64,000 nucleotides of DNA, from positions 372,001-436,000 of the forward strand of contig CAVUZG010000004.1 in NCBI GenBank assembly GCA_963745945.1, in the 5' to 3' direction. Each line of letters starts with the position of its first letter. Position 1 is the stretch's first letter. Shown here in pieces: positions 8,016 to 17,027 of the stretch. The notes beneath the pieces were generated by a model. The model had not been told where the DNA came from, searched no databases, and was given only the letters and a program-made list of their open reading frames with translations. The stretch is from DATFVA01 sp963745945 (lineage in GTDB: Bacteria; Bacteroidota; Ignavibacteria; Ignavibacteriales; Ignavibacteriaceae). Position numbers and translations under genes: made by a program.

Positions 8016-10228
8016 TTTAAATTAATTGATGAAAGTAATTTATTCCCGTTTTCGTAAAACCACTCTGCTTTATAATAATTTTCATTGAGTATTACATTAA
8101 AATTATTATCCTTGTTATAACGAGTGGAAAGTGCTGCAATTTTTCTGGCTCTATAAAAATCTAGATGGGCTAACATATAACCCGAAAGTCTGAATAAAGC
8201 AAATGCTGATGAATAATTACTCACAACCAAAGTTTTATTGAACAAATTTAAGAATAAATCATAGTTTTCGCCGAGAGACTGGGCAAGATCTGCAATAACA
8301 GGAAAACTGAAATAATTATATCTTCCCTTATTTAAACTGGTTAAAATTAAATATTTATCAAAATCATTTCCTTTTAAATAAGGCACAATTAAAGAATCAC
8401 CAGCCAACAGAGATTCTCTCAAATTTGAAAGATAGAAGAGGGTTCTGTTTGGATTCTCAGAAATTAAATTTTTATAGAGAGTATCTGCACAAACAGTGTC
8501 CTGCTGTTCAGCACAAAGATCAGCAAGTCTGAACTCGATATTATAATAATACGATGAGTTTTTAAAACTATTTAATCTGCTATGTAGAAAATTAATTGCC
8601 TCATTTTCTCTTCCGGTTTTGTATAGGGAGTTAGTATAACCGATTAAAGCTGAATAATTGTTAGTCAGTTGTAATATTTTTTTATAAAGTTGAAGAGCAG
8701 TGTTGTAGTCTTCTTCACCATAATATTCCCAGGCTTCCCGTAGTCTGTCAGCCACGTAACGAGGACAGGTTTTATAAATGATCGGTTTTCTTCCAAAATA
8801 ATAATCTGCCTGGTCTTGATTATTGACCTGATAAGCAGATAGGATAAATGAATAATACTCTTTGCTTAAAACGTTTAAATTTTTATTATAAACTTCCTGG
8901 AAATCAATCGTTGAATAAAACTTTTTGAATTTTGTTATTCCATAAGTATCTATTAAGTATTTACAAAAGGAACCTGCATATATATATGATAGACCTGAAG
9001 TCTGTCCGAAAAAATTAAAAGTTTTAAAAAGATAATTCAGATTAACTTTATAACCGTTATTGTATGCAAGTGATGCCATATAGTGAACATCATTTAAATC
9101 GTACTCAGGAGCGCCGGCAACTGCTGCACCTTCTATAAGTGCCGGATTAAAATTTTTTGCTACTTTAAAAATACTCCACCCGAATTCACCCGCAAAGCAG
9201 TGTGCAATTTCATGTCTTAAAGAAGTATTATAATTATCTACTACTATAAATGTTTCGTCAAGCCAGGGTTTTGCAACGTCAGCATTTTCAGATCCGAAAA
9301 ACTTTTTCTTTTGATCAGCGCTTTTAAAAATGAAAGATATGTACTTTTCTTTCGGTTTTAATTGATAAAATCTTTCAAGTTGTAGATAATAATATTCATG
9401 ATGCAAAGCAGTAATTTTAACTAAATCTTTATTTATATCGGGTGAAAAATAAATATCAAAATGGCGGGTGGTTACCCTGTTGCCAAGTATTTTTTTTAGT
9501 TTATTCTGAGTTGTAGAAAACCCGAAGTCAGGAGATAAATAGAGAAATAATGTTGATATAAGAAGAACTATATAAATCACTAATTTTTTTGTGACTATAG
9601 TCCGTTTGTAAAAAACCAGAGATGCAACAAAATAGATCAATCCAAAAAACAAAAAATTTAATGACCTGTATATCATCAATTTTGCATCAACTTTTATTGC
9701 TTCATCATAAATTGTTCCCGGGAAATAGGCATAAATGGGATTATAAAAATAAATCTGTGGATTATAGTAAAACTCAAAAAATGTAATCGTGATGATGAAA
9801 AAAAACAATGAAAAGAAAATAAGAAACCTGAACTTATTAGAAACGAAAACTGATAAAAGGGCAAGTGCGCTTCCAATTACAACAGAAGGTATTGTAATGA
9901 AAGAATAAAACAATACTCCATCCAGGATTGAACAACTAATAGTTAATAAATCATTGGTGATTGAAATAACTGCGGGTATAATAAGGAAATAACAGAATGA
10001 TATAAGACTTTTATTCAGAAATGTTTTGTATTGTTTTTCACTCTGCAGCAGCGAGAGTGTATATAATCCTGATAGAATAACTAGAAGCACCGAATTAAGG
10101 ACTGAAAATTCAAATCCAAATACGTTTGTAAGCGGAAAGTTAGTTAATATTGTGTTGAATATTATTACAAGGAATAGATAAATCAGGAGCTGATTTCTTC
10201 CGGATATTATTTTTTTTATTCCCGTCAA
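8012..10228 (-). CDS. Polytopic membrane protein with gluzincin-like HExxH peptidase domain and TPR tail
   Basis: A 738-residue protein. Roughly the first 235 residues hold seven or so membrane helices. A soluble region then carries HEIAH at residues 339-343 and, 23 residues after the last histidine, an ALIEGAAVAG segment with Glu366. This is the HExxH...E arrangement of gluzincin metallopeptidases (peptidase MA-like). The C-terminal 230 residues look like TPR-type helical repeats (YNTALQLYKKILQLTNNYSALIGYTNSL). I recognise no named family. The start is a TTG immediately after the murA stop, with AGGAG eleven bases upstream inside murA, so it is probably coupled to murA. A role in envelope processing is inference. 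Confidence 0.8.
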   Translation of the reverse strand: MTGIKKIISGRNQLLIYLFLVIIFNTILTNFPLTNVFGFEFSVLNSVLLVILSGLYTLSLLQSEKQYKTFLNKSLISFCYFLIIPAVISITNDLLTISCSILDGVLFYSFITIPSVVIGSALALLSVFVSNKFRFLIFFSLFFFIITITFFEFYYNPQIYFYNPIYAYFPGTIYDEAIKVDAKLMIYRSLNFLFFGLIYFVASLVFYKRTIVTKKLVIYIVLLISTLFLYLSPDFGFSTTQNKLKKILGNRVTTRHFDIYFSPDINKDLVKITALHHEYYYLQLERFYQLKPKEKYISFIFKSADQKKKFFGSENADVAKPWLDETFIVVDNYNTSLRHEIAHCFAGEFGWSIFKVAKNFNPALIEGAAVAGAPEYDLNDVHYMASLAYNNGYKVNLNYLFKTFNFFGQTSGLSYIYAGSFCKYLIDTYGITKFKKFYSTIDFQEVYNKNLNVLSKEYYSFILSAYQVNNQDQADYYFGRKPIIYKTCPRYVADRLREAWEYYGEEDYNTALQLYKKILQLTNNYSALIGYTNSLYKTGRENEAINFLHSRLNSFKNSSYYYNIEFRLADLCAEQQDTVCADTLYKNLISENPNRTLFYLSNLRESLLAGDSLIVPYLKGNDFDKYLILTSLNKGRYNYFSFPVIADLAQSLGENYDLFLNLFNKTLVVSNYSSAFALFRLSGYMLAHLDFYRARKIAALSTRYNKDNNFNVILNENYYKAEWFYENGNKLLSSINLK

Positions 10229-11491
10229 TTAGAATTCAGCTCCTGGAACTCTTTCTATATTGGCTCCAAGTGATTTTAGTTTTTCCTCTATTCTCTGGTA
10301 TCCTCTGTCAAGATGATAAACCCTCAGAACTTCAGTCGTACCTTTTGCAGCCAAACCTGCCAAGACAAGTGAAGCACTAGCCCTCAAATCTGTTGACATA
10401 ACTTTTGCGCCGTCAAGTTGATTTACTCCTCTTACAATAGCACTGTTTTCACTTACCGTAATATTCGCTCCAAGTCTTATCAATTCAGGAACGTGTTTAA
10501 ACCTATCAATATAGATTGTATCTGTAACCGCAGCAACTCCATTAGAAATGCTCATATAAGCTATCCATTGAGCCTGCATATCAGTCGGGTAACCCGGGAA
10601 AATTGATGTTGAAACATTAACAGATTTTATATCACCTGTACGGGAAATATTTATTGAGTTCTCTTTAATATTAATTGAACATCCGCTGTCCTCCAGTTTG
10701 GAGATAACTGCCTGTATATATTTCGACTGAATATTATTTAACGTAATATTCCCGCCGGTAATAGCTGAGGCTAGAAGAAGTGTTCCGGCCTCAATTCTGT
10801 CAGGTATTGTTTCTATTTCAACTGCAGAAAGATTATCCACACCTTCAATTTCAAGAGAAGAAGTTCCAATTCCGTTTATCTTTGCCCCCATCCTTACAAG
10901 AAATTCAGCTAGGTTAGTTATCTCCGGTTCCATTGCCGCATTATTAATAATGGTTGTTCCCCTAGCTAAAGAAGCGGCCATCAAAATATTTCCGGTTGCA
11001 CCAACTGAAGAAATATCAAAATTAATTTTAGCCCCGTTTAATCTTTTAGCCTTCGCCATTATATATCCTGAGTCCAATTCTATTTCAGCTCCCATTTTTT
11101 CAAGAGCCTCAAGGTGCAGATTTATAGGACGTGGACCCCAGGCACATCCTCCGGGTAAAGAAACTTTCGCGTTACCATAACGTGAGAGCAAAGGACCAAG
11201 AACATATACTGATGCCCGCATTTTTTTAACGTGCTCGTATGGTGCTTCAAATGTTGATATTTTTTTTGTATCAATTTTTAACTGATGATTTTCGAAAGAT
11301 ATTTCCGAGCCAAGAAAGGTCAGGAGCTTTATCATCGTGTAAACATCATTAAGCTCCGGTGTGTTTGATAAAGTTGAAACACCATCAGTTAAAAGACAAG
11401 CCGGCATCAGTGCGAGTGAAGCATTTTTTGCACCACTTACTTCAACAGTTCCCTTTAGTTTTTTACCACCCTTTATTACAAATTTATCCAT
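10229..11491 (-). CDS. murA: UDP-N-acetylglucosamine 1-carboxyvinyltransferase
   Basis: A 420-residue cytoplasmic enzyme that transfers enolpyruvate from PEP to UDP-GlcNAc, the first committed step of peptidoglycan synthesis. It opens with the family signature KGGKKLKGTVEVSGAKNA, and the PEP-binding loop is LPGGCAWGPRPINLH. The loop cysteine at residue 116 is the one alkylated by fosfomycin in other MurA proteins; its presence predicts the usual sensitivity at this site. Length is normal. Start ATG has a GAGG ribosome-binding site eight bases upstream. It leads a run of murA, metallopeptidase, permease and cca. Confidence 0.97.
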   Translation of the reverse strand: MDKFVIKGGKKLKGTVEVSGAKNASLALMPACLLTDGVSTLSNTPELNDVYTMIKLLTFLGSEISFENHQLKIDTKKISTFEAPYEHVKKMRASVYVLGPLLSRYGNAKVSLPGGCAWGPRPINLHLEALEKMGAEIELDSGYIMAKAKRLNGAKINFDISSVGATGNILMAASLARGTTIINNAAMEPEITNLAEFLVRMGAKINGIGTSSLEIEGVDNLSAVEIETIPDRIEAGTLLLASAITGGNITLNNIQSKYIQAVISKLEDSGCSINIKENSINISRTGDIKSVNVSTSIFPGYPTDMQAQWIAYMSISNGVAAVTDTIYIDRFKHVPELIRLGANITVSENSAIVRGVNQLDGAKVMSTDLRASASLVLAGLAAKGTTEVLRVYHLDRGYQRIEEKLKSLGANIERVPGAEF

Positions 11492-11587
11492 GATAACCTC
11501 ATAAAAGTAAATTTCAATAAGGAGAAATTAAAAAATATTATTGTGATTTATGAATTGAAGGGAAAAATAGTTCTGTTATAGCCTGGA

Positions 11588-13507
11588 TTACTGCACAGCC
11601 TGATTTGTGAGCATTGTTCCGTTAAAGCCGATTACAAATATTTTATCTGAATTAGTTATTGCTGCATCTGTAAGCGTTGCATAGTTTCCGGACTGTGTTA
11701 ATTTCCAATTTGCACCGGAATCATTTGTTACAAGTATTTCTCCCCTGCTCCCAAGTATTAATCCGTCTTTGCTATCTACAAAATGAATTGAATACAAACC
11801 TGAGATTGTATTAGATGGAACCTCCGACCATTTTTCTCCGCCATCAGTTGTTCTTAACACTATTCCGCCGCCGCCTGAAATAAAACCATTATCCTCATCT
11901 ATAAAAGTGATATCTCTCAGATAATTATTAGTCATTTTTTCCATCAGTTTCCAGCTTCGGCCAGTATTGGTAGTTTTTAGAATAGTTCCATCCCAACCAA
12001 CTGCGAACCCGTTTTTATCATCTTTAAATCCTACACTGTACAGTAATTCTTTAGTGGGGGTATATGAAGTAAACCAGTTATTTCCCCCGTTCAGTGTTTT
12101 TAATATCATACCATGGCTTCCGACCATGAACCCGGTTTGTTTATCTTTTAAGAAATAAATATCGAAGATGGATTCCTTAATATAGACATTCAGAATATTC
12201 CAGTTTTTACCGCCATCACTAGTCCGGATTATTGTCCCGTTATCTCCGGCAATAAATCCCTTATCAGGTGTAATAAATAAAATACTGAAAAAGTTAACAC
12301 GGCTGTCAAAAGTATTTTTCTGCCAGGTCTTCCCACCATCCTCAGTTTTCAGAATTAACCCGTTAAATCCGCAGACATACCCGACCATCGGGTTTACAAA
12401 ATTAATTGAATTGAGTGTTGTTATAGTAGAAAGCGATACCGGAGTCCAACCGGAATGGATGACCCCTGCAGTATTATTGGCATAAGTTGCATTTCCGCTA
12501 TCACCGTTTTTCACAACCTTGTTATTATCTTTAAGAAGATCAGCGATATTGCTGTAGAAATAATAAAATAATCCGGACATTACAATTAGCATAATAGTGA
12601 CAAATGCTATCTTTTTAAAATTAAAATAATGGTGTGTCGTCTTTCTTTTATCTTTATAAATTTCAGGTTCATCAATATCAATTTCATTCAATTCTTCAAA
12701 AACAGCGTCAACATCTTCCATAAATTCTTCTGCTGTCTGGTATCTCTTCTGCATCGGTTTTTCTAAAGCTTTAGAAATAATCCTGTCAATTTCCGGAGGA
12801 ATATCAGGCAGATGAGTAGATAACCGGGCAGGCATTTTTTTAATATGAGCTTCCATTATCTCAAATTCTGTAGGATAATCAAACGGTGTTTTGCCGGATA
12901 ACATTTCATAGAACGTAACTCCCAGCGAATATAAATCACTTTGAGTAGTAGGAGGTTTTCCCCTGATTTGTTCGGGACTCATATAAAATATTGTCCCGAT
13001 TTTTGTCCCGGCTTTTGTTATATCTTTGGTTTCGTTAATTGATTTGGATATACCAAAGTCCATTATTTTTGCTATACCTTCATTGCTCATAATAATGTTT
13101 GAAGGTTTTAAATCTCTGTGGATGAATCCTTTTTGATGAGCGAATGCTATTCCTCTTAATACCTGTCTCATAACATCAAGAGTAAAATGAAGATCAAGTC
13201 TTCCCTCTCTTCTTATGATGTCTTCAAGTGTTTCACCTTCAATAAATTCCATTACAATACCGAGAGTATTATCAGTATCGGTGAAACCATACACTGGAAT
13301 AATATTGGTATGATTCAGTTTGGCCTGGTTCCGGGCTTCTCTTTTAAATCTTTCTATAAATTGGGGATTAGGAGGTTTGCTCGTGTTCAGAATTTTAATT
13401 GCTACATATCTTTCTAATTTCAAATCAATTGCTTTATAGACAACCCCCATTCCGCCTTCGCCGATAACTTCAACAATTTTATAATTATCTATATTAGTAC
13501 CGACCAT
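11588..13507 (-). CDS. Membrane Ser/Thr protein kinase with YCF48-type beta-propeller sensor region
   Basis: A 639-residue PknB-like kinase. Catalytic features are a Gly-rich loop GEGGMG (16-21), Lys38, HRDLKPSN with Asp132, DFG with Asp150 and GTIFYMSPEQ. A single membrane helix lies at about 300-318. In place of PASTA or TPR modules, the external part (about 355-639) is built from repeated units such as GTIIRTSDGGKNW and GTILKTTNTGRSW. These are the photosynthesis-system-II-assembly (YCF48/HCF136-like) propeller repeat, which in other bacteria is simply a general propeller. Its ATG shares one base with the stop of the PP2C phosphatase gene (TAATG). The ligand is unknown. Confidence 0.93.
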   Translation of the reverse strand: MVGTNIDNYKIVEVIGEGGMGVVYKAIDLKLERYVAIKILNTSKPPNPQFIERFKREARNQAKLNHTNIIPVYGFTDTDNTLGIVMEFIEGETLEDIIRREGRLDLHFTLDVMRQVLRGIAFAHQKGFIHRDLKPSNIIMSNEGIAKIMDFGISKSINETKDITKAGTKIGTIFYMSPEQIRGKPPTTQSDLYSLGVTFYEMLSGKTPFDYPTEFEIMEAHIKKMPARLSTHLPDIPPEIDRIISKALEKPMQKRYQTAEEFMEDVDAVFEELNEIDIDEPEIYKDKRKTTHHYFNFKKIAFVTIMLIVMSGLFYYFYSNIADLLKDNNKVVKNGDSGNATYANNTAGVIHSGWTPVSLSTITTLNSINFVNPMVGYVCGFNGLILKTEDGGKTWQKNTFDSRVNFFSILFITPDKGFIAGDNGTIIRTSDGGKNWNILNVYIKESIFDIYFLKDKQTGFMVGSHGMILKTLNGGNNWFTSYTPTKELLYSVGFKDDKNGFAVGWDGTILKTTNTGRSWKLMEKMTNNYLRDITFIDEDNGFISGGGGIVLRTTDGGEKWSEVPSNTISGLYSIHFVDSKDGLILGSRGEILVTNDSGANWKLTQSGNYATLTDAAITNSDKIFVIGFNGTMLTNQAVQ

Positions 13508-14235
13508 TATTCGTCTCTTGTTATTAATACAAACGTATAATTGTCCGGAGCTCCCCTGTCTTCAATCAATTTGGAGAGTTTTTCAGCGGTAAAATTTACA
13601 TCCTCATTGCCAATAATTTCTTCAAGTTCCTCATCATTAACTACACAGGTAACCCCATCTGAACAAATAAAAAATCTCAGGGATTCTTTGAGGTTAAGTT
13701 TTAATTTACTGAGATCTGCTTCAACATCAGCATTATCTCCAAGTGCCTTCATAATTATGTTCCTATTAGGATGATTCTCAGCTTCTTTGAGAGTAAGATA
13801 GCCTTCATCGACCAATCTTTGTACAAGGGAGTGATCTTTTGTAATCTGTTTAATTTTACTATCCTTAAACTTATAGATTCTTGAATCACCAATATGTCCC
13901 CAATAAGCTGTATTCGAATTCAGGAACAAAACCTCTACAGTGGTCGCCATCCCCTTAAATGCTGGTGTTGCGGACGATTCTTCCATTATCATTTTGTTAG
14001 CTGCTAATATCGACTCTTTAATCCTTTCAAGATAATCTCCGTTTTCAGATTTTATAAAAGAATTGTAAATAGTCTCAACAGTTAAACTGGAGGCAACTTC
14101 ACCTGCTTTGTTTCCACCCAAACCATCGCACAAAATAGTTAAAAGCCCGTCATCCAGTTCAAACACACCATAAGAATCTTCGTTCTCCTGTCTGCGTAAC
14201 CCGGTCTTTGATACTGATATATGAGTATATTTCAT
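13507..14235 (-). CDS. PP2C-family Ser/Thr protein phosphatase
   Basis: A 242-residue metal-dependent phosphatase of the Stp/PrpC type. Visible motifs are RRQENEDSYGV near the N-terminus, LCDGLGGNKAGEVAS, GHIGDSRIY, DHSLV, CSDGVT and the terminal APDNYT. Together these contain the aspartates that bind the two or three metal ions. I chose the ATG at 14235 because it begins the conserved KYTHISVSKTG segment and has GGGGAA upstream; the longer frame would use a TTG at 14292 and add 19 uncharacteristic residues. Encoded just before the kinase with a one-base overlap, it probably reverses that kinase's phosphorylations. Confidence 0.93.
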   Translation of the reverse strand: MKYTHISVSKTGLRRQENEDSYGVFELDDGLLTILCDGLGGNKAGEVASSLTVETIYNSFIKSENGDYLERIKESILAANKMIMEESSATPAFKGMATTVEVLFLNSNTAYWGHIGDSRIYKFKDSKIKQITKDHSLVQRLVDEGYLTLKEAENHPNRNIIMKALGDNADVEADLSKLKLNLKESLRFFICSDGVTCVVNDEELEEIIGNEDVNFTAEKLSKLIEDRGAPDNYTFVLITRDE

Positions 14236-14292
14236 TTTTTCCCCGACCGGCTGGTAGTTTGGAATTCGGAATTTGAAAATGGTATAATCCAA

Positions 14293-14849
14293 AATTTAAT
14301 TGAATAAATAATATTTGTCACAGTATTATCAATTTTCATACCTGTTTTCTTTGCCCTTTTATTTTAGTTAAAAATTATGAGTTTATTCTTTATTATAAAA
14401 GTTTAATTATTGCAAATTGTTGATTTTATATTCCCCCTGTTCATATTCCATTCTTCTTGAAGTTATAATTTATTAAAAATTAAGGTAAATAAAATTAAAA
14501 TCTACATAATTCATTTGCCTTTTTTCATACTGAATTTTTAATAAAAACCAAAATGGAATGTAAATACTAATCCGGATTACGCGTTAATAAGAATATTTTT
14601 ATTAATGCATTAACTACTCAAATGAAAGAGAAAGTTTTAATTGCTTTACACAGTAAAACCAATAATGTACAGCAGAAAAAGTTCATATAGTAAACAAACT
14701 TTACTCCCCCGACCACTTCAGTTAGACTTCAGGAATCATTATTAAAACTGTAGACAGATATTCAACCAAAACTTAGCAGTGGGAATAGCGGAGTTTAAGG
14801 GATGCCTATATTCATTCCTTTGTTTTCAAAAGTAAAACCTTTATTTTTA
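14293..14849. other. Non-coding interval with no recognised feature
   Basis: About 550 AT-rich bases separate the divergently oriented phosphatase gene and tRNA-Leu. I see no convincing gene. The only short plus-strand frame starting with ATG (14622-14690) would encode 22 residues and lacks a ribosome-binding site. The left part should contain the minus-strand promoter for the phosphatase-kinase pair, but no clear -35/-10 pair stands out. A slightly more GC-rich patch around 14760-14815 could be a decayed element; nothing supports a specific identity. Confidence 0.5.
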
Positions 14850-14878
14850 TTGTTTATTTTCTAATAAATAAGTAGAAT
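14850..14878 (+). promoter_or_regulatory. Candidate sigma70-type promoter of tRNA-Leu
   Basis: TTGTTT at 14850-14855 and TAGAAT at 14873-14878 are separated by exactly 17 bases. They lie so that transcription would start around 14884-14886, a few bases before the mature tRNA 5' end at 14889. In this AT-rich stretch chance matches are common, so confidence is moderate. Confidence 0.4.
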
Positions 14879-14888
14879 TTTAATATTT

Positions 14889-14973
14889 GCGAGAATGGCG
14901 GAATTGGCAGACGCGCTAGACTTAGGATCTAGTACCGCAAGGTGTCGGGGTTCGAGTCCCCGTTCTCGCACCA
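14889..14973 (+). tRNA. tRNA-Leu (UAG anticodon), CCA encoded
   Basis: A complete 85-base class II tRNA. The acceptor arms GCGAGAA (14889-14895) and TTCTCGC (14963-14969) pair fully, followed by discriminator A and a genomically encoded CCA. The anticodon stem CTAGA/TCTAG encloses loop CTTAGGA, giving anticodon UAG for the leucine codon CUA. A T-arm with GGTTCGAGTCC and an extra variable arm, as expected for leucine tRNAs, are visible. It stands alone, 32 bases before trigger factor, so the two may share a transcript. Confidence 0.98.
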
Positions 14974-15005
14974 GGTTTTTTATTTAAAAGAACAAGAGGA
15001 AAACA

Positions 15006-16337
15006 TTGGAAGTAAAGGTAAATGAAATTTCCACTTCTGAAAATGAAGTTGAAGTTACAATGGCGTATGATGAAATTAAATCGGACATCGAAAATGAAGT
15101 AAAGAAACAAACTAAGAATATTCAGATGCCGGGATTCAGAAAAGGGAAAGTCCCGTTAACGATGATAAAAAAGATGTACGGCGATGCAATGGAGTATGAA
15201 GCTTCTGAAAAAGTTGCCAACAATAATTTCTGGAAAATTGTAAAGGATAAAAACCTCCAGCCAATCGGACAACCAGTATTATCTGATATCAAATTTATAC
15301 CCGGGGAAGATTTTCAATTTAAAGTTAAGTATGAAATACTCCCGCAGCTCGATATAAAAGGTTATAAAGACATTGAAATAGAAATTCCTGATTTCCAGGT
15401 TAAAGATGAAGAAGTTGAACATGAAATTCTTCATGTGAAAAAAGCAAATGCAACACTGGTAGAAGAGGAAAAAGTTGGTGATGATAATAATTATGTAATC
15501 AAACTTCTTCTTCAGAGAATAGATGATAAAGGTGAAAACTTTGCAGGAAGTAAACCTGAAACCTTTGACGTTGATCTTTCAAATGAAGGAGTACAGAAGG
15601 AAATTGTTGAAAATTCCCGCGGTAAAAAGGTTGGCGATACTTTTGAGTTTACATTCACAGATGAAAGAAAAATAAAAAATGATAAGGGTGAAGATGAAAC
15701 TGTTAAGGAAGATTTCAAATACAGGGCAGAAATTAAGGAAATAAAGAAAAATCTTTTACCTGATTTAAATGAAGAGCTGATAAAGAAGGTTACAAATAAT
15801 AAGGTTGAAAACGAAAACGATTTCAGGGAGAATATTAAAAACGATATTCAGAAATATTACGATCAAAAAGTTGAAGAAATTACAAGAGAAAGGCTGATCC
15901 AGGAAATTGTAAAAACAAATGATTTCACTCCACCGGCTTCACTTGTACAGAATTTTTTAACTGACCTTATTGAACGTGAGGAACAGGAAGTAAAAAAACA
16001 GGGCTACAAGAAGTATGATCATGAAGAAGCACTAAAAAGATTAAAACCTTACGCTGAATATGAAGTTAAATGGTACCTTATGAAGAATGAAATTGAGAAG
16101 AAGGAAAAAATAGAAGTTACAGATGATGACCTTAAAGAATTAGTAAAAAAAGATGCAGAAAAAACGGGCTTACCCGAAGATAAATTGCTAAACTATTATA
16201 AATCATCTAATTTTGCTGAAAGACTACAGGATCAGAAACTACTGGACTTTTTAAAAGAGAACAATAAAATAAATAAGGTTGATCCTTCGATATTTACAAA
16301 ACCTAAAACTGAGGAAAATAATGACAAAACATCCTGA
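15006..16337 (+). CDS. tig: Trigger factor, ribosome-associated chaperone
   Basis: A 443-residue chaperone that binds nascent chains at the ribosome exit tunnel. The N-terminal ribosome-binding domain contains the signature GFRKGKVPLTMIKKMYG (about residues 42-58). A central FKBP-like region and a long, charged helical C-terminal chaperone domain follow. The central PPIase region is poorly conserved, so isomerase activity is uncertain. Translation begins at a TTG, supported by AAGAGG nine bases upstream and by the conserved start MEVKVNEI. The stop overlaps clpP by 17 bases, giving the classic tig-clpP pair. Confidence 0.95.
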   Translation: MEVKVNEISTSENEVEVTMAYDEIKSDIENEVKKQTKNIQMPGFRKGKVPLTMIKKMYGDAMEYEASEKVANNNFWKIVKDKNLQPIGQPVLSDIKFIPGEDFQFKVKYEILPQLDIKGYKDIEIEIPDFQVKDEEVEHEILHVKKANATLVEEEKVGDDNNYVIKLLLQRIDDKGENFAGSKPETFDVDLSNEGVQKEIVENSRGKKVGDTFEFTFTDERKIKNDKGEDETVKEDFKYRAEIKEIKKNLLPDLNEELIKKVTNNKVENENDFRENIKNDIQKYYDQKVEEITRERLIQEIVKTNDFTPPASLVQNFLTDLIEREEQEVKKQGYKKYDHEEALKRLKPYAEYEVKWYLMKNEIEKKEKIEVTDDDLKELVKKDAEKTGLPEDKLLNYYKSSNFAERLQDQKLLDFLKENNKINKVDPSIFTKPKTEENNDKTS

Positions 16338-16953
16338 ATTTTATAACCAGTTAGTTCCCTATGTGATAGAACAAACTGGTCGTGGTGAACGGGGAATGGA
16401 TATTTTTTCCCGTTTATTAAGGGAACGAATAATTTTTATCGGAACCCCTATTGATGATCACATTGCGAGTCTTATAATTGCCCAATTAATCTTTTTAGAA
16501 GCGGAGGATTCTGAAAAAGATATTAATGTATATATAAATTCTCCCGGTGGAAGCGTTACAGCAGGTCTCGCCATATATGATACCATGAAATATATCAAAC
16601 CGGACGTTTCAACTATTTGTGTTGGAATGGCTGCAAGTATGGGCGCTGTTTTACTTGCCGGAGGTTCTGCAGGAAAAAGAACTGCTCTTCCTAATGCCAA
16701 AATTATGATACATCAACCCTGGGTTGGAGGATTGCAAGGTCAGACTTCCGATATTGAGATACACGCAAGAGAAATGCTGAAAACGCGCGATACTTTGTAC
16801 AGAATTCTCTCTGAACACACAGGCAAAACAATGGAACAGATTACTAAAGACTGCGACAGAGATTATTTTCTTTCAGCACAGGAAGCGAAAGAGTATAAAC
16901 TCATTGATAATATTATTGATAAAAGGGCTAGTCTTTCAAATACAAAAAAATAA
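16321..16953 (+). CDS. clpP: ATP-dependent Clp protease proteolytic subunit
   Basis: A 210-residue serine peptidase that forms the barrel of the Clp protease. Catalytic residues are visible: Ser106 in GMAASMGA, His131 in MIHQPWVG and the Asp before YFLSA (about 181). Residues YINSPGGSV form the substrate-binding strand. I use the ATG at 16321, which begins MTKHPEFYNQ; a longer reading from 16279 would start far inside tig. A strong terminator follows directly, so the ATPase partner clpX is not in this operon, unlike the common tig-clpP-clpX order. Confidence 0.97.
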   Translation: MTKHPEFYNQLVPYVIEQTGRGERGMDIFSRLLRERIIFIGTPIDDHIASLIIAQLIFLEAEDSEKDINVYINSPGGSVTAGLAIYDTMKYIKPDVSTICVGMAASMGAVLLAGGSAGKRTALPNAKIMIHQPWVGGLQGQTSDIEIHAREMLKTRDTLYRILSEHTGKTMEQITKDCDRDYFLSAQEAKEYKLIDNIIDKRASLSNTKK

Positions 16954-16959
16954 TTAAAT

Positions 16960-16993
16960 AAGGGATTGATTCACTCAATCCCTTTTCCTTCTT
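16960..16993 (+). terminator. Rho-independent terminator after clpP
   Basis: AAGGGATTGA (16960-16969) and TCAATCCCTT (16975-16984) form a perfect ten-base stem with a five-base loop, followed by the T-rich TTCCTTCTT. It begins seven bases after the clpP stop, closing the tig-clpP transcript. Confidence 0.85.
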
Positions 16994-17027
16994 ATATTAC
17001 ACTTCATTATTTCTCTTCTTAATTAAT

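Noticed and set aside
11588..12520. Photosystem II assembly role from the YCF48-like repeats
   Set aside because: The repeats are fused to a Ser/Thr kinase and no photosynthesis gene is present, so they are better read as a generic propeller.
14622..14690. 22-codon plus-strand frame in the non-coding gap before tRNA-Leu
   Set aside because: It lacks a ribosome-binding site and any recognisable motif and is too short to support without conservation data.
14760..14815. Possible mobile-element remnant or degenerate tRNA next to tRNA-Leu
   Set aside because: The only base-pairing I could find is short and imperfect, there is no cloverleaf, and no transposase-like sequence was recognised.
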